This document shows, piece by piece, positions 8,749-18,018 of a stretch of 64,000 nucleotides of DNA. Position numbers and translations under genes: made by a program. Position 1 is the stretch's first letter. Every line of letters starts with the position of its first letter. Under the pieces are notes generated by a model, which did not search any database, had not been told where the DNA came from, and saw only the letters and a list, made by a program, of their open reading frames with translations. This DNA is from Flavobacterium lotistagni (GTDB lineage Bacteria; Bacteroidota; Bacteroidia; Flavobacteriales; Flavobacteriaceae). The stretch is from assembly GCF_011392125.1 (NCBI RefSeq), contig NZ_JAAJBU010000015.1, positions 1-64,000 of the forward strand, read 5' to 3'.

Positions 8749-9081
8749 CTAAAATCCCAAATCGCGTTCAATTTCTTCCATTTCAATCATGTCGTGTGCT
8801 TCCAATAAAGTTGGAACCACAAGCAACTGCTCTGAAACCGCGTTAAAATCAATGCCATCAGCAACAATCACAAATGATTTTTTGGCTTTCTTGTGTGTTT
8901 TAGACAATGGCAAAAAGCTGTTGATGTCTTTCACAGTCAAATTCTTGTGCGCGCTGATATCGATAATCATGTTGTGTTTCTCGAAGGTTTTGTATTCGTG
9001 GGTAACCTTCATTAAAAAAGCAACCAAATCGCCTTGCGTATCTTTAATAGTAACGGTATGTCCTTTTTGTTCCACTTTCAT
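8749..9081 (-). CDS. Small STAS-like protein of the rnz/pyrB cluster
   Basis: A 110-residue cytoplasmic protein without signal peptide or membrane segment. The alternating strand/helix pattern (HTVTIKD, NMIIDISAHKNLTVKDINSFLPL, KSFVIVADGIDFN, LLVVPTLLEAHDMIEMEEIER) resembles a STAS/anti-anti-sigma-type fold. No phosphoacceptor serine in the usual loop is obvious, so regulatory activity is unproven. Homologues next to rnz in flavobacteria are sometimes labelled ribonuclease Z, but it has no HxHxDH motif. ATG at 9081 is chosen; a TTG at 9102 would add seven residues. It follows pyrB by 57 bp. Confidence 0.7.
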   Translation of the reverse strand: MKVEQKGHTVTIKDTQGDLVAFLMKVTHEYKTFEKHNMIIDISAHKNLTVKDINSFLPLSKTHKKAKKSFVIVADGIDFNAVSEQLLVVPTLLEAHDMIEMEEIERDLGF

Positions 9082-9138
9082 GACTAAGAAATTTAAGTCC
9101 AACTAATTTACGATTATCATTCGAACAAACCTATACAT

Positions 9139-10065
9139 TTATTGCAATTTAGAGGCTAACAGATAAATCACTGCCATTCTCACCGCCACACCATTTTCTA
9201 CTTGGTCTAAAATAACCGAATGGGCAGAATCAGCTACTTCGCTCGTGATTTCAACACCACGATTGATCGGACCTGGATGCATGATTACAATTTCTTTTTC
9301 GAGCGAATCCAACAAGGTTTTATCCAAACCATAGCGTTGTGCATACTCACGAGTCGACGGAAAATAATTCACTTCCATGCGTTCGTTCTGTACACGGAGC
9401 ATATTAGCCACATCGCACCATTGCAAGGCTTTTTTCAAATCCGGCTCGACCTGAACGCCTAACGATTCCACATATTTCGGAATTAGCGTTTTCGGGCCGC
9501 AGACTTTCACTTCGGCACCTAGCATCTGCAAGGCATAAATATTAGAGAGTGCTACTCTCGAATGTAGAATATCGCCTACAATCACCACTTTTTTTCCAGC
9601 CACATCGCCCAATTTCTCGCGTATCGAATAACTGTCGAGCAAACCTTGTGTCGGGTGTTCGTGTGCTCCATCGCCAGCATTAATAATACTCGCTTTGACA
9701 TGTTGCGAAAGAAATTCCGCAGCACCGGCATAAGAATGTCGCATGACTACCATATCTACTTTCATTGCCAAGATATTGTTCACGGTGTCAATGAGTGTTT
9801 CGCCTTTCTTGACCGAAGATTGCGCCGCCGAGAAACTAATCACATCGGCAGACAAACGTTTCTGGGCCAATTCAAACGACAATTTGGTACGCGTACTGTT
9901 TTCAAAAAATATGTTCGCAATGGTTATATCGCGCAAAGAAGGCACTTTCTTGATGGGTCGATTAATGACTTCCTTGAAATGATCAGCCGTTTCAAAAATC
10001 AATTGAATATCTTCGGGTTGCAGGTATTTAATTCCTAACAAATGATTGACACTTAACTCGCTCAT
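9139..10065 (-). CDS. pyrB: Aspartate carbamoyltransferase catalytic subunit
   Basis: A 308-residue enzyme that condenses carbamoyl phosphate with aspartate to N-carbamoyl-aspartate, the committed step of pyrimidine synthesis. Signature residues are the carbamoyl-phosphate motif ENSTRTKLSFELA, HPTQGLLDSY, the aspartate-binding LRVQNERME and MHPGPINRGVEI. The length matches class B catalytic subunits without the PyrI regulatory chain, and no pyrI is visible here. The start codon overlaps the end of pyrR by 4 bp (ATGA-type overlap), so the two are translationally coupled. Confidence 0.97.
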   Translation of the reverse strand: MSELSVNHLLGIKYLQPEDIQLIFETADHFKEVINRPIKKVPSLRDITIANIFFENSTRTKLSFELAQKRLSADVISFSAAQSSVKKGETLIDTVNNILAMKVDMVVMRHSYAGAAEFLSQHVKASIINAGDGAHEHPTQGLLDSYSIREKLGDVAGKKVVIVGDILHSRVALSNIYALQMLGAEVKVCGPKTLIPKYVESLGVQVEPDLKKALQWCDVANMLRVQNERMEVNYFPSTREYAQRYGLDKTLLDSLEKEIVIMHPGPINRGVEITSEVADSAHSVILDQVENGVAVRMAVIYLLASKLQ

Positions 10066-10628
10066 CGGTTTTCTGTTGTGGGTTGTTTTTGGGTCGGCAC
10101 TAAGTAAACGCCATCTTCACCATCATTTTCACTCCAGCAGACTTTTACTTTCTCCTGATTGATGGCATCCACCTGACGGCCTCGATAATCGGGCTGTATC
10201 GGTAAATGGCGGCTGAAACGGCGGTCAATGAGCACCAGCAATTCAATAGCAGATGGTCTTCCGAAAGACTGAATGGCTGTTAGCGCAGAACGAATGCTGC
10301 GTCCAGTGTATAATACATCATCAATAAAAATGACTTGTTTGTCCTCGACAATAAAATCCATTTTGGTTTCACTGGCCTCGATGGGCTTTTGGGTACGCCG
10401 AAAATCATCTCTGAAAAAAGTAATGTCGAGGTAACCCAAAGCAATATCGCTCACCTTGTATTCGGAAACCAATATTTGCTGAAGTCTTTTGGCCAATTGG
10501 GCGCCGCGAGGTTGGATACCAATAAGAATCGTGTTTGAAAAATCCAGATGCTTTTCGATGAGCTGACAAGCCAAACGATGTAAGATGATATTGATTTCCT
10601 TAGCGTTGAGCAATACTTTCTGACTCAT
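10062..10628 (-). CDS. pyrR: PyrR regulator / uracil phosphoribosyltransferase
   Basis: A 188-residue type I phosphoribosyltransferase. The PRPP-binding signature VIFIDDVLYTGRSIRSAL is intact, and IGIQPRGAQLAKRL, GYLDITFFRDDF and LLVLIDRRFSRHLPIQPDY are typical of PyrR. In Firmicutes PyrR binds pyr mRNA leaders to attenuate transcription and also has uracil phosphoribosyltransferase activity. Here it is the first gene of the pyr cluster. No PyrR-binding stem with a terminator alternative is recognisable in the upstream 287 bp, so RNA-level regulation is unproven. The last ~10 residues (PTQKQPTTENR) are a charged tail that overlaps pyrB. Confidence 0.95.
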   Translation of the reverse strand: MSQKVLLNAKEINIILHRLACQLIEKHLDFSNTILIGIQPRGAQLAKRLQQILVSEYKVSDIALGYLDITFFRDDFRRTQKPIEASETKMDFIVEDKQVIFIDDVLYTGRSIRSALTAIQSFGRPSAIELLVLIDRRFSRHLPIQPDYRGRQVDAINQEKVKVCWSENDGEDGVYLVPTQKQPTTENR

Positions 10629-10873
10629 ATCAAAGCAAGTTCTTTGGTGCGTAAAAGTACAGAAAAAAGTAGCAGCTTAGGCAATGAATCTTGAAATAAT
10701 TATTCTAACTAATATTAAGATTGCATGGCTTAGTAGAGGCTTCAACAATAAAAGTTTGGTACAAAACTAAACCTGCAAATGTTTATTTGTGAGAGTTTAA
10801 TAAATTTCCATTTCATGCTAACTTCTATAAGAGAATATACCCAAATATCAGGTTGTCTTTTTGAAGCATAAAA

Positions 10874-10896
10874 AAACTCCCGAAATTCAGGAGTTT
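10874..10896 (-). terminator. Terminator after ABC-F gene
   Basis: AAACTCC-CGAAATTCA-GGAGTTT hairpin followed leftward by a run of seven T residues, 20 bp after the ABC-F stop codon. The rest of the gap to pyrR is AT-rich and shows no gene. Confidence 0.8.
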
Positions 10897-10915
10897 CTAT
10901 TGGTTTAGATATCAA

Positions 10916-12541
<1,626 letters not shown>

Positions 12542-12557
12542 TTATAAAAATTGTTCG

Positions 12558-12565
12558 CAAAAGTA
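12558..12565 (-). promoter_or_regulatory. -7 box before ABC-F gene
   Basis: Minus strand TACTTTTG matches the Bacteroidota TAnnTTTG -7 element, 26 bp before the start codon. No clear -33 TTG was identified. Confidence 0.45.
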
Positions 12566-12657
12566 TAAAATTTAAGTGCATTTTTTGCGACCAGCCCAAT
12601 AAAAATAAGCTCGGGTTATTTAACGATGCCTTAACAGAATAACTCAGGTCGTCTGGA

Positions 12658-12665
12658 TATTTTTG
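12658..12665 (+). promoter_or_regulatory. -7 box before thioredoxin-fold lipoprotein
   Basis: TATTTTTG matches TAnnTTTG, 19 bp before the ATG at 12685. Confidence 0.5.
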
Positions 12666-12684
12666 TACCCTAGCTTTCAAATCC

Positions 12685-14091
12685 ATGTTTAGCAACAAAT
12701 TACATCAGCTTTTCTTGTTAGCATCGTCGGCCGCAGCACTGTTCTGTTCGTGCAACAAGCCTTTCAAAAGCGATAACTACACAGCTTACTTTGGAGGCGA
12801 AGTAATGAATCCGACCAATCCGTACGTGCTTTTCTGCAAAGACAATGAAGTCATCGATAGCGTAAAGATTGACGAAAAAAACCGCTTCTTTATTAAGTTC
12901 GATTCCCTAGCGCCCGGCTTGTATACCTTCAAGAACGAACCGGAATACCAGTCTGTTTATTTCGACAAGAACGACAGTATTATGGTGCGCATCAACGCTA
13001 AAGATTTCGATAACTCGATTATTTTCTGCGGACGCGGCGACCAGAAGAACAACTTTCTGATGGAAATGTACATGAAAAACGAAGAGGATCGCAGCCAGAT
13101 TTTCGACGTTTTCGATTACAATGTGAAAGACTTCGTGAAAAACATCGATTCGGCCTACGCTGCCAAAGAAAAGTTTTACCAAACCAAGAAAGAAGCCATC
13201 AAATGGAGCGATGATTTCGACGTCTATGCAAAAGCAGCGCTCAATTTCCACCATTATATAAAAAAGGAAATTTACCCGATGGCCCACCAAATGCGCACCG
13301 GTGAAGACATTCTTGAAAAACTGCCCAAAGACTATTACGATTACCGCAAAGAAGTGAACTACAATGACGAGAAACTTAGCAGTTATGCGCCTTTTGTGAG
13401 CTATTTGTCGCACATGCTCAACAACGTAGCAACCATTCATTACCACAACCATTTCACACCGGTTGATTTGGCTTTGAAAGAAAACATTAGCAAACTCAAC
13501 ATAGCCGACAGTTTAATCAAGAACAAAACCGTCAAAAACGCCATCCTAAACAACATTGCCTTCACCTACTTACTCGAAGACCAGAATATGGTGAACAATC
13601 AGATTTTTTTAGAAACCTACCATAAATATTCTACCGACAAAAGCAAGAAAAACGAAATCCTGAAAATCGGCAACGCCATTCAGATGCTCAAAGTCGGTAA
13701 TGCTCTGCCAAAAGTAGAGCTTGTCAATGCCGAAGACCGCCTCATTTCATCCAACAATTTTACACCAAAGAAAACCGTGATTTTTTTCTGGACCGACAAC
13801 CTTTCTTCGCACATGATGGCCGCGCACAAAAAAATACAAGCGCTCAAGGCAAAATATCCGGCTTATCAATTCATCGGCATCAACCTAGACAAAGACCAAA
13901 CCGTCTGGAAATCGCAACTCAAAAAACTTAACACACCCGGAATTACGGAACTTCGTTGTACCAATTTCGAAGACTTGAAAGCCAATTGGGCCATCATGAA
14001 AGTACACCGAACCATTGTTTTAGACAGCAACGGAAAAATCAAAAATGCATTCACGAGTTTGTTCGACGTGAATTTCGAAAAAGAACTTTAG
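12685..14091 (+). CDS. Thioredoxin-fold lipoprotein without CxxC
   Basis: A 468-residue exported protein with a lipoprotein-like signal (SSAAALFCSC, Cys21 or Cys23). Residues ~30-120 form a beta-rich domain like the DUF4369 region found before thioredoxin domains in Bacteroidota (GLYTFKNEPEYQSVYFDKNDSIMV). The middle is helical. Residues ~335-465 resemble a TlpA/AhpC-type thioredoxin fold: LPKVELVN, KKTVIFFWTDN, YQFIGINLDKD, HRTIVLDSNGKI. The redox CxxC expected after FFW is replaced by TDNLSSHM, so classical disulfide exchange is not expected. It is probably periplasmic or outer-membrane-associated; function unknown. It is divergent from the ABC-F gene and ends with a bidirectional terminator. 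Confidence 0.75.
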   Translation: MFSNKLHQLFLLASSAAALFCSCNKPFKSDNYTAYFGGEVMNPTNPYVLFCKDNEVIDSVKIDEKNRFFIKFDSLAPGLYTFKNEPEYQSVYFDKNDSIMVRINAKDFDNSIIFCGRGDQKNNFLMEMYMKNEEDRSQIFDVFDYNVKDFVKNIDSAYAAKEKFYQTKKEAIKWSDDFDVYAKAALNFHHYIKKEIYPMAHQMRTGEDILEKLPKDYYDYRKEVNYNDEKLSSYAPFVSYLSHMLNNVATIHYHNHFTPVDLALKENISKLNIADSLIKNKTVKNAILNNIAFTYLLEDQNMVNNQIFLETYHKYSTDKSKKNEILKIGNAIQMLKVGNALPKVELVNAEDRLISSNNFTPKKTVIFFWTDNLSSHMMAAHKKIQALKAKYPAYQFIGINLDKDQTVWKSQLKKLNTPGITELRCTNFEDLKANWAIMKVHRTIVLDSNGKIKNAFTSLFDVNFEKEL

Positions 14092-14125
14092 TTAATTAAT
14101 AATGAATAATTAATAGTTAATAATT
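14091..14125. repeat. Heptamer array (5 units)
   Basis: Units GTTAATT, AATAATG, AATAATT, AATAGTT, AATAATT, starting at the last base of the preceding stop codon. Confidence 0.75.
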
Positions 14126-14138
14126 AGGGTATAAAAAA

Positions 14139-14159
14139 GGCGGATTCTTTGAATCCGCC
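14139..14159. terminator. Bidirectional terminator
   Basis: GGCGGATTC-TTT-GAATCCGCC perfect stem with A-run on the left and T-run on the right, between the convergent lipoprotein and transaldolase genes. A heptamer array lies on each side. Confidence 0.9.
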
Positions 14160-14165
14160 TTTTTT

Positions 14166-14193
14166 ATTATTCATTATTCATTGTTAATTATTA
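14166..14193. repeat. Heptamer array (4 units)
   Basis: Units ATTATTC, ATTATTC, ATTGTTA, ATTATTA, ending six bases before the transaldolase stop codon. Its AT words are roughly the reverse complement of the array at 14091, so the pair flanks the terminator as an imperfect inverted repeat. Confidence 0.75.
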
Positions 14194-14198
14194 ATTTC

Positions 14199-14855
14199 CT
14201 AACCGTTTCCTTTCGCGTAATCGGCTAAAAACTGCGCCAAACCATTATCCGTTAACGGATGTTTGAGCAAACCTAAAATTGCCGAAAGCGGTCCGGTCAT
14301 GACATCGGCACCCAACTTCGCGCAATTCACAATATGCATCGTATGACGCACAGAAGCCGCCAAGATTTCAGTTTCAAAACCATAATTGTCGTATATCATG
14401 CGGATTTCTTCGATCAGCGCCAAACCATCAGTTGATATATCGTCCAAACGCCCGATAAACGGAGACACGTATGTTGCACCTGCTTTCGCTGCCAATAACG
14501 CCTGACCTGCCGAAAACACTAAGGTTACATTCGTACGAATGCCTTTGTCTGTAAAATATTTGCAAGCTTTTACGCCTTCTTTGGTCATCGGCAATTTCAC
14601 CACAATCTGCTCGTGTAGTTCAGCCAATTCTTCACCTTCGCGCACCATACCGTCGTAATCAGTAGCAATCACTTCGGCACTTACATCACCATCCACGATA
14701 TTGCAGATGTCGACGTAATGTTTCAAAATATTGTTCTTTCCGGTAATGCCTTCTTTGGCCATCAGCGACGGGTTGGTCGTTACGCCATCGAGAATTCCGA
14801 GTGCCTGTGCTTCCTTGATTTCATTGAGGTTGGCGGTGTCTATAAAAAATTTCAT
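14199..14855 (-). CDS. fsa: Fructose-6-phosphate aldolase / transaldolase (TalC family)
   Basis: A 218-residue small transaldolase-family protein. These enzymes transfer or release dihydroxyacetone units from fructose 6-phosphate through a Schiff-base lysine and feed the non-oxidative pentose phosphate pathway. The opening [14 protein letters not shown], then [14 protein letters not shown], the catalytic [13 protein letters not shown] lysine, [29 protein letters not shown] and [13 protein letters not shown] are all typical. Length fits the FSA/TalC subfamily rather than the ~320-residue classical transaldolase. Whether it acts as aldolase or transaldolase cannot be told from the sequence alone. 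Confidence 0.93.
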   Translation of the reverse strand: MKFFIDTANLNEIKEAQALGILDGVTTNPSLMAKEGITGKNNILKHYVDICNIVDGDVSAEVIATDYDGMVREGEELAELHEQIVVKLPMTKEGVKACKYFTDKGIRTNVTLVFSAGQALLAAKAGATYVSPFIGRLDDISTDGLALIEEIRMIYDNYGFETEILAASVRHTMHIVNCAKLGADVMTGPLSAILGLLKHPLTDNGLAQFLADYAKGNG

Positions 14856-14886
14856 ATCGTGGTAATTTGATTATTTATTATTTTTT

Positions 14887-14963
14887 GGGCGTGACCACAA
14901 GGGTCGGGTTTTTCGTTACAAGTCCTCGCAGGGCTGCGGGCTTTTCACTGCAACCCCTCACGC
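14887..14963 (+). repeat. GGGCGT-ACGC dispersed repeat, copy 1
   Basis: Begins GGCGTGACCACAAGGGTCGG and ends CTGCAACCCCTCACGC. Internal hairpin AAGTCCTCGCAG/CTGCGGGCTT. Same ends as the copy at 34195-34256; ends GGCGT/ACGC are near-complementary. The internal hairpin resembles that of the 8637 element of a different family. Confidence 0.75.
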
Positions 14964-15177
14964 AAACGCGGGGTAAAACTACAACTTTTTTTGGGAGTTT
15001 GGGCAATTTTCTATGCAAACCAACTACTCAAAAATGACTTCTATCTTATAGTCCGAAACCAAATTGAGCAACAGAAAAACGAGCCATATATGCCACTATT
15101 AAGGTAAAACTAAATCTTGAAAAAAATGTAATCCATAGAAAGTCAAACCAATAACAACACTATTTTATAGTGGGCAT
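14964..15177. other. Intergenic, no gene seen
   Basis: The remainder of the 322-bp gap is AT-rich and I see no open frame or recognisable RNA. A small CACTAT-TTT-ATAGTG hairpin (15159-15173) next to the end of the SRPBCC gene may act as a weak terminator. Confidence 0.5.
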
Positions 15178-15666
15178 TTATTTTTTCTTTGGCTTCATGA
15201 TTCTTCTGAGTAATTTCACCCAAAAACTCCATTCACTTCTTTTCTTGGAAGCCGAAAAATAGTTTTCTACTTTATCAAAAGCGTCTTCAATAAAAGCATC
15301 GTGTAGCCATCGTATGGCAAAAATCCATTTTAAGGTAGAAAATCCAGAGGTCTTCATATCGATTACATGAGACAATTCGGTGCTGTTCTGATCGAGGGCT
15401 GCGATACTGAATTCATGCGTTCCATCAAAACCTTTTAAGTCAAATTGAAAAACGATTCTTTCTTCCGGATGAAATGCAACAACATGGTATTTAATTGGGC
15501 CATGCCCGCCTTTAGAACCTACTTGTAAACCCTGATCCAGTTTCATCGGCGACCACTTATGGGTAGCCAGCATTAAATCATTTTCAGAAGCTAAGGTTCG
15601 AAACAATTCAACGATTTGTGCTTTCGGCTGATTGACTCTTCTTTTGTGGATGTTTAGTACTTTCAT
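15178..15666 (-). CDS. SRPBCC-family (START-like) protein
   Basis: A 162-residue soluble protein. The pattern MKVLNIHKRRVNQPKAQIVE, GHGPIKYHVVAFHPEERIVF, DGTHEFSIAALDQNSTELSH and the long final helix DAFIEDAFDKVENYF fit the SRPBCC helix-grip fold (polyketide cyclase/START-like), which binds hydrophobic ligands. A basic tail (KKRSEW ... RRIMKPKKK) closes the protein. No neighbour suggests a ligand. The gene is isolated between two repeat-rich gaps. Confidence 0.7.
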   Translation of the reverse strand: MKVLNIHKRRVNQPKAQIVELFRTLASENDLMLATHKWSPMKLDQGLQVGSKGGHGPIKYHVVAFHPEERIVFQFDLKGFDGTHEFSIAALDQNSTELSHVIDMKTSGFSTLKWIFAIRWLHDAFIEDAFDKVENYFSASKKRSEWSFWVKLLRRIMKPKKK

Positions 15667-15773
15667 TAGCCCAAAATAATATTACTGTGTTTTATGTTCC
15701 TAAATAATCTCGCGGTACAAAAACATTTTTGATTCAAAAAACAAACCCAGACACCAACAAACTCCGTGAGTTC

Positions 15774-15872
15774 CTAGCCCTGATATTTGATATTAAGAGG
15801 AGGAAGTCCAGTGGACTTCAGGTAAAGGCCAGTTTTTCTCTTTAAAACAATTGTTCTTGATTTCTACCGATG
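15774..15872 (+). repeat. Upstream module of long composite repeat, copy 1
   Basis: About 100 bp beginning CTAGCCCTGATATTTGA, then a GAAGTCC-AGT-GGACTTC hairpin, AGGTAAAGGCC, and CTTTAAAACAATTGTTCTTG. Nearly the same sequence occurs at 32601-32701, and in both places it is followed by an AGCCCTGATGG-family element at the same ~101-bp spacing. Confidence 0.85.
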
Positions 15873-15955
15873 CCCTAGCCCTGATGGAAGTGGAAAACCT
15901 TTGGCGCCGGGGTTCGGTGGCAAAGTTTGAGAGCGTACAGCAGGTTCCCGGCTCC
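15873..15955 (+). repeat. AGCCCTGATGG-family dispersed repeat, copy 2
   Basis: CCCTAGCCCTGATGGAAGTG, internal segment with GGCGCCGGGGTTCGG, then AGCGTACAGCAGG and TTCCCGGCTCC. The internal segment matches the one in the copy at 45570 (CCTTTTGCGCCGGGGTTCGG) rather than the others. Confidence 0.85.
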
Positions 15956-16038
15956 TAACACTCCGCCTTAAAAGCAGGGACGATAATTTGAGACAAATTC
16001 AATCGAATAACCAAATAAACCAATCCACGAATCCACAC

Positions 16039-16842
16039 CTAAAGCTTATAATGATTCATCAACAACTGCTCGTAAACCTTATCAGGCAAAATGCGTTTGA
16101 GTACAATCGAGAATTTCTGCATGAACGCACCTACTTTATAATGCACTTTGGGCTTCGGCTCTTGAATGATAGCATAAACCGCAAGCGCCATTTCCTGTGG
16201 ATTGCTGCCTGAATCGACATGCGTGTCCATCATTTTCAAAGTGTTGTCATACGGAACTTCATAAGCTGAACCTGCTATCACCGGCGCATGATAACGGCCG
16301 GCAGCAATATTGGTTGCAAAATCTCCAGGGGCAATATCGGTAATTTCAATGCCGAACGATTTGACTTCCATTCTCAAAGCTTCGGTGATAATGGAAAGCG
16401 CCCCTTTGGAAGCCGAATAAACCGAGCGATACGGCAAACCCATATAACCTGCAATTGAAGTGATATTGATAACCAAACCTGATTTTTGCTCGCGCATGTG
16501 AGGCAAAACAGCTTTCATGACTTCAATCGGACCAAAGAAATTAGTCTCAAAATTCGCTTTGATTTCCTCGGTCGGGATTTCTTCGAGCGGGCCGGTAATA
16601 CCGACTCCGGCGTTATTGACCAAAACATCGATGCGGCCAGAAAGCTTAATGACTTCGGCCACCGCGGCCTTAATACTTTCGACATTCCTAACATCAAGTG
16701 CCAACAACGGAAAAACAGAGTTAGAAATTTTCTCAGGATTTCGGCTCGTACCATAAACCGTAAAACCTTTTTGGTGCAAAAATTCGCCGATGGCTTTACC
16801 AATGCCCGATGATGCGCCGGTGATGAGGATGACTTTGTTCAT
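16039..16842 (-). CDS. Short-chain dehydrogenase/reductase
   Basis: A 267-residue classical SDR. Cofactor motif TGASSGIGKAIG (TGxxxGxG), then NNAGVG, ITSIAGYMGLPY and the catalytic YSASK (Tyr and Lys), with LALDVRNVES for the adenine-binding loop. The Arg/Ser after the second strand (TSRNPEK) suggests NADP preference, which is inference. SDR oxidoreductases act on many alcohols and ketones, and the substrate here is unknown. A longer C-terminal part ends with KVGAFMQKFSIVLKRILPDK, typical of the family subgroup that includes lipid- or steroid-like reductases. The start ATG is 6 bp from a heptamer array. Confidence 0.9.
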   Translation of the reverse strand: MNKVILITGASSGIGKAIGEFLHQKGFTVYGTSRNPEKISNSVFPLLALDVRNVESIKAAVAEVIKLSGRIDVLVNNAGVGITGPLEEIPTEEIKANFETNFFGPIEVMKAVLPHMREQKSGLVINITSIAGYMGLPYRSVYSASKGALSIITEALRMEVKSFGIEITDIAPGDFATNIAAGRYHAPVIAGSAYEVPYDNTLKMMDTHVDSGSNPQEMALAVYAIIQEPKPKVHYKVGAFMQKFSIVLKRILPDKVYEQLLMNHYKL

Positions 16843-16847
16843 TTGGG

Positions 16848-16882
16848 TTGATAGTTGTTGGTAGATGGTTGTTGGTTATTGG
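16848..16882. repeat. Heptamer array (5 units)
   Basis: Units TTGATAG, TTGTTGG, TAGATGG, TTGTTGG, TTATTGG, just upstream of the SDR start codon. Followed by linker 1. Confidence 0.85.
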
Positions 16883-16917
16883 ATTTGCATTGTGGAATTA
16901 AAGGCAGGCAAGATAGT
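16883..16917 (+). repeat. Linker 1 (TGTGGAATTA-GGCAGGCAA), copy 1
   Basis: Contains TTGTGGAATTAAAGGCAGGC followed by AAGATA. Same core at 17608-17643 (+) and 22429-22456 (minus), always between two heptamer arrays. Confidence 0.8.
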
Positions 16918-16952
16918 AGTTAAAAGCTAAAAGCTGTCAGCTATCAGCATAA
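16918..16952. repeat. Heptamer array AGCTNNN (5 units)
   Basis: Units AGTTAAA, AGCTAAA, AGCTGTC, AGCTATC, AGCATAA. Downstream (about 17000-17085) lie two CAACTTTCC segments (reverse of linker 2) and two copies of AGCGGTCTA. Confidence 0.85.
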
Positions 16953-17109
16953 ACGCAAAAAAAGTACTTTATTCTAAGATATTGGATTCTAATACTACAG
17001 TTCAACTTTCCGAAGCGAAGCGGTCTATATTCTAGCAGCGCAGCGGTCTAAACGAAGTGATTCTAAAATTCAACTTTCCTTAATATTAACCTACAACTGT
17101 CTACACTAA

Positions 17110-17511
17110 CTATTTCGTTTCCTTCCGGATATAATAATAAACCTCTTTGCCTTCGCCTCCTTTTTTGGTTGCGGTAATGGTGTAATATTTACTGCCTACC
17201 GGTTTGATTTCATATTCCCAATCAGCGGATGCATTTGGGTTTTTGGCTTTGTCGAAACGCATCATATCGGCACACAACTTTTTAGGCGGTGGCGTATTGA
17301 CGAGTTCATCAGCACCACGCGAAGTAATCATGTATTGCAAATTGTATTGCCCACAAGGCCCCGGTTTTATCGTACTGTTTTCAGAGGCTACTTCAGGATT
17401 GTCGCGGTAAGCTTCAAATTCTTTTTTGAATTCTGGAAAGGCAGCTTTGTCAGCGGTTTGCGCGAAAGTGAAGGTGGTGACAAATAAGAGTGCGAAAGCG
17501 ATAGATTTCAT
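17110..17511 (-). CDS. Small exported protein of unknown function
   Basis: A 133-residue protein with a clear signal peptide (SIAFALLFVTTFTFAQ, cleavage after AQ), so periplasmic or secreted. The mature part is about 115 residues with two cysteines (GPCGQYNLQY and KKLCADMM) that could form a disulfide, and a C-terminal beta-strand pair (KYYTITATKK, KEVYYYIRKE). I recognise no domain. It is preceded and followed by repeat-rich gaps, so no operon partner is evident. Confidence 0.65.
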   Translation of the reverse strand: MKSIAFALLFVTTFTFAQTADKAAFPEFKKEFEAYRDNPEVASENSTIKPGPCGQYNLQYMITSRGADELVNTPPPKKLCADMMRFDKAKNPNASADWEYEIKPVGSKYYTITATKKGGEGKEVYYYIRKETK

Positions 17512-17528
17512 AGGTTGATTTTTAGAGG

Positions 17529-17560
17529 GTAAGACTATAAGATTTTAAGACTTTAGGATT
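17529..17560. repeat. Octamer array (4 units)
   Basis: Units of 8 bp: GTAAGACT, ATAAGATT, TTAAGACT, TTAGGATT. The words match the octamer array before ddl (45718). Confidence 0.8.
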
Positions 17561-17585
17561 AGGAGCGTAAAGATAATATTTTTGA

Positions 17586-17606
17586 GTTTACGGTTGACAG
17601 TGGACA
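17586..17606. repeat. Heptamer array (3 units)
   Basis: Units GTTTACG, GTTGACA, GTGGACA, followed by GTTTTTG and linker 1. Confidence 0.7.
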
Positions 17607-17607
17607 G

Positions 17608-17643
17608 TTTTTGTTGTGGAATTACGGCAGGCAAGATATTTTT
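17608..17643 (+). repeat. Linker 1, copy 2
   Basis: GTTGTGGAATTACGGCAGGC followed by AAGATATTTT, between the arrays at 17586 and 17644. Confidence 0.8.
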
Positions 17644-17671
17644 AGCTAAAAGCGGTCAGCTGTCAGCTTAA
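17644..17671. repeat. Heptamer array AGCTNNN (4 units)
   Basis: Units AGCTAAA, AGCGGTC, AGCTGTC, AGCTTAA. Confidence 0.85.
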
Positions 17672-17701
17672 ACGGCCAAAACAGCTCAAACTGAGGACAA
17701 A

Positions 17702-17782
17702 GCCCTAGCCCTGATGGCAGCGGCATCCTTTTTTGAGAGGAACGAACAAAAAAGATATAGCGTACAGCAGGTTCCCGGCTTC
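17702..17782 (+). repeat. AGCCCTGATGG-family dispersed repeat, copy 3
   Basis: CCCTAGCCCTGATGGCAGCG, GCATCCTTTTTTGAGAGG, AACGAACAAAAAAGATATAG, CGTACAGCAGG, TTCCCGGCTTC. One mismatch to the copy at 46982. The internal CTTTTTTG/CAAAAAAG forms a short hairpin. Confidence 0.9.
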
Positions 17783-17836
17783 TGCTAAAAACAAAAAAAG
17801 CCTTCCGAAGAAGACCACCTGAAAGAAGAAAAAAAT

Positions 17837-17930
17837 GGCAAGCGACCTACATCGCACCGCTACAACCGCATACCTTTGCTATGTTCCCATCCTGGAGGAT
17901 TTTGCAGGAGCTGGTCGTGTAGGACTTGCC
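17837..17930 (-). ncRNA. ffs: Signal recognition particle RNA, small type
   Basis: Read on the minus strand, the ends pair as GGCAAG/CTTGCC and CCTACA/TGTAGG with a further CGACC/GGTGCG stem. The apical part reads CAGGATG-GGAA-CATAGCAAAGG: a GNRA-type tetraloop and an asymmetric loop with AGCA, matching the SRP domain IV that binds Ffh. Such ~95-nt RNAs are the bacterial small SRP RNA, which targets membrane and exported proteins. A T-run follows the CTTGCC end and should terminate transcription. A repeat element ends about 50 bp to its left. Confidence 0.88.
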
Positions 17931-18018
17931 GGCGCAAATATACGATGTTTTTGTATTTTCGCAAGCGCATTTGAACATATAAATTACTATTGTATCTTGC
18001 GGCTTTAAATTTTGATTG

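Noticed and set aside
10629..10915. PyrR-binding attenuator or tRNA before pyrR
   Set aside because: No anti-terminator/terminator pair or cloverleaf could be drawn; only the ABC-F terminator is convincing.
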